Assembly: GCA_903914045.1 (NCBI GenBank)
Contig: CAIWNO010000178.1
Coordinates: forward strand, 1 to 6,623
Reading direction: 5' to 3'
Length of the DNA stretch: 6,623 nt
From: an uncultured bacterium
GTDB taxonomy: Bacteria; Planctomycetota; Phycisphaerae; Phycisphaerales; SM1A02
Made by a program: the position numbers and the translations under genes. A model generated the notes under the pieces. It ran no database searches and had not been told where the DNA came from. It worked only from the letters and a program-made list of their open reading frames with translations. Each line of letters starts with the position of its first letter. Within the stretch, counting starts at the first letter, position 1. Positions 6,012 to 6,623 of the stretch are shown here, in pieces.

Positions 6012-6015
6012 GGAG
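6012..6015 (+). promoter_or_regulatory. Ribosome-binding site that selects the fructose-bisphosphatase start
   Basis: GGAG sits seven bases before ATG 6023, a good distance. The other ATG at 6019 is out of frame and too close, and ATG 6038 (in frame, five codons later) is too far for this site. The site therefore favours the long form with the basic N-terminal tail. Confidence 0.6.
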
Positions 6016-6022
6016 TCAATGC

Positions 6023-6623
6023 ATGCCCGCCGCCAAGATGAATAAAACCAAATCAAAGCCCGTAAAAAAGCGTAAATCCAAGTTGGTTGCCAGTGGTGTT
6101 TCCAAGGTGAAGAAATCCGCGCGCGCCAAACCAAAGCGCAAGGACGTGGTGACCGACAATTTGGTCAGCTTGCAAAGTTTTATTATTGAAGAAGAGCAAC
6201 GCTATCCAAGCGCCACTGGTGAATTGAGTTGGATTATTTCCGCCATTTCATTGGCCGCAAAAATTATCGCCTTCAAAGTTCGACACGTGCGCTTGCAAGG
6301 CGTGATCGGTCAAGAGGGCTCGACCAATGTGCAAGGCGAGGCGCAGATTCGCATGGATGTGATTTCAAACGAAGTCATTATGCGCGTGCTTGGTTCGCGG
6401 CCTTCCATCGCCGTTCTTGGAAGCGAAGAGGATCAAGAGCCAACCATCTTGCGCAAGGGCAGCGAGGGTGGAAAATATTGCGTGCTGTTTGATCCGCTTT
6501 ACGGCTCCAGCAATTTGGATACCGCAGTTGGCGTGGGAACCATCTTCACCGTTCTTAAAAATGATCCCAACATTCCTGGCGCCATGGAGACCGTGTGTCA
6601 ACGCGGCGCGGAGCAGATCGCCG
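6023..6623 (+). CDS. fbp: Class I fructose-1,6-bisphosphatase (3'-truncated by window edge), altered metal site and basic N-terminal tail
   Basis: Gluconeogenic/Calvin-cycle enzyme removing the 1-phosphate from fructose 1,6-bisphosphate; cytoplasmic. 200 residues are visible before the window ends. The domain starts near residue 49 with SLQSFIIEEEQRYPSATGE. It continues through NVQGEAQIRMDVISN, the metal ligands Glu135/Glu136 in GSEED, KYCVLFDP with Asp157, and GSSNLD (161-166) and VGTIF, all class I hallmarks. In the motif DPLDGSSN the second Asp, a metal ligand in characterised enzymes, is Tyr160 (TAC, one base from GAC). The usual KLD is RMD. Residues 1-40 contain 14 Lys and 3 Arg and no acidic residue; ordinary bacterial FBPases begin close to the domain. 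The start at 6023 has GGAG seven bases upstream. A later GTG at 6149, four bases after AAGGA, would give a normal-length protein and cannot be excluded. The fold is sure; activity is not. Confidence 0.85.
   Translation, partial: MPAAKMNKTKSKPVKKRKSKLVASGVSKVKKSARAKPKRKDVVTDNLVSLQSFIIEEEQRYPSATGELSWIISAISLAAKIIAFKVRHVRLQGVIGQEGSTNVQGEAQIRMDVISNEVIMRVLGSRPSIAVLGSEEDQEPTILRKGSEGGKYCVLFDPLYGSSNLDTAVGVGTIFTVLKNDPNIPGAMETVCQRGAEQIA

Larger units (their letters stand above)
5863..6022. promoter_or_regulatory. Divergent intergenic region between thiolase and fructose-bisphosphatase genes
   Basis: This 160-base gap must hold the leftward thiolase signals and probably those of the rightward gene. The thiolase ribosome-binding site is AGGAG on the minus strand. 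On the plus strand I see only weak promoter-like pieces, TTGCCA near 5899 and TAGCCT near 5978, and they are not correctly spaced to each other. No convincing paired -35/-10 boxes were found for either direction. Confidence 0.5.

Noticed and set aside
1..6623. tRNA or rRNA genes
   Set aside because: No cloverleaf-like stretch with T-loop consensus or rRNA-like sequence was seen on either strand.

Overview
This window is a bacterial chromosomal segment with dense coding, moderately high G+C (many GCG/GGCG runs) and two gene blocks that face each other. It carries the end of a menaquinone (vitamin K2) biosynthesis operon, three leftward genes, and the start of a fructose-1,6-bisphosphatase gene. 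The lineage cannot be fixed from sequence alone. The style of the sugar phosphatase domain and of the LOG-family protein recalls Planctomycetota or a related group, but this is a low-confidence impression.

Bases 1-2933 (+ strand) hold menA (5' end outside the window), menC and menE. They are joined by two 4-base ATGA overlaps, so they are almost certainly one translationally coupled operon. MenC makes o-succinylbenzoate, MenE activates it to its CoA thioester, and MenA prenylates the final naphthoate. MenB, MenD and MenF functions are not in the window. Converging on menE with a 6-base gap is a hotdog-fold thioesterase (2940-3371, -). It fits DHNA-CoA hydrolase, the step between MenB and MenA, so four steps of one pathway sit together.

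Bases 3460-4206 (-) encode a LOG/TIGR00730 Rossmann-fold protein, and 4684-5862 (-) encode a complete acetyl-CoA C-acetyltransferase. The 477-base gap between them (4207-4683) is not coding. It holds a cluster of 59-base tandem imperfect palindromes, an inverted copy of their end, a strong GC hairpin and a separate 14-bp hairpin. This resembles a REP/BIME-like or MITE-like repeat island.

Bases 5863-6022 are a divergent promoter region. A class I fructose-1,6-bisphosphatase starts at 6023 (+) and runs off the right edge. It has a very basic N-terminal tail, and a Tyr where the family has a metal-binding Asp.

I found no clear evidence for a wholly new system. The points most worth a second look are the repeat island, the altered FBPase active site and tail, and non-canonical residues in MenC and MenE.
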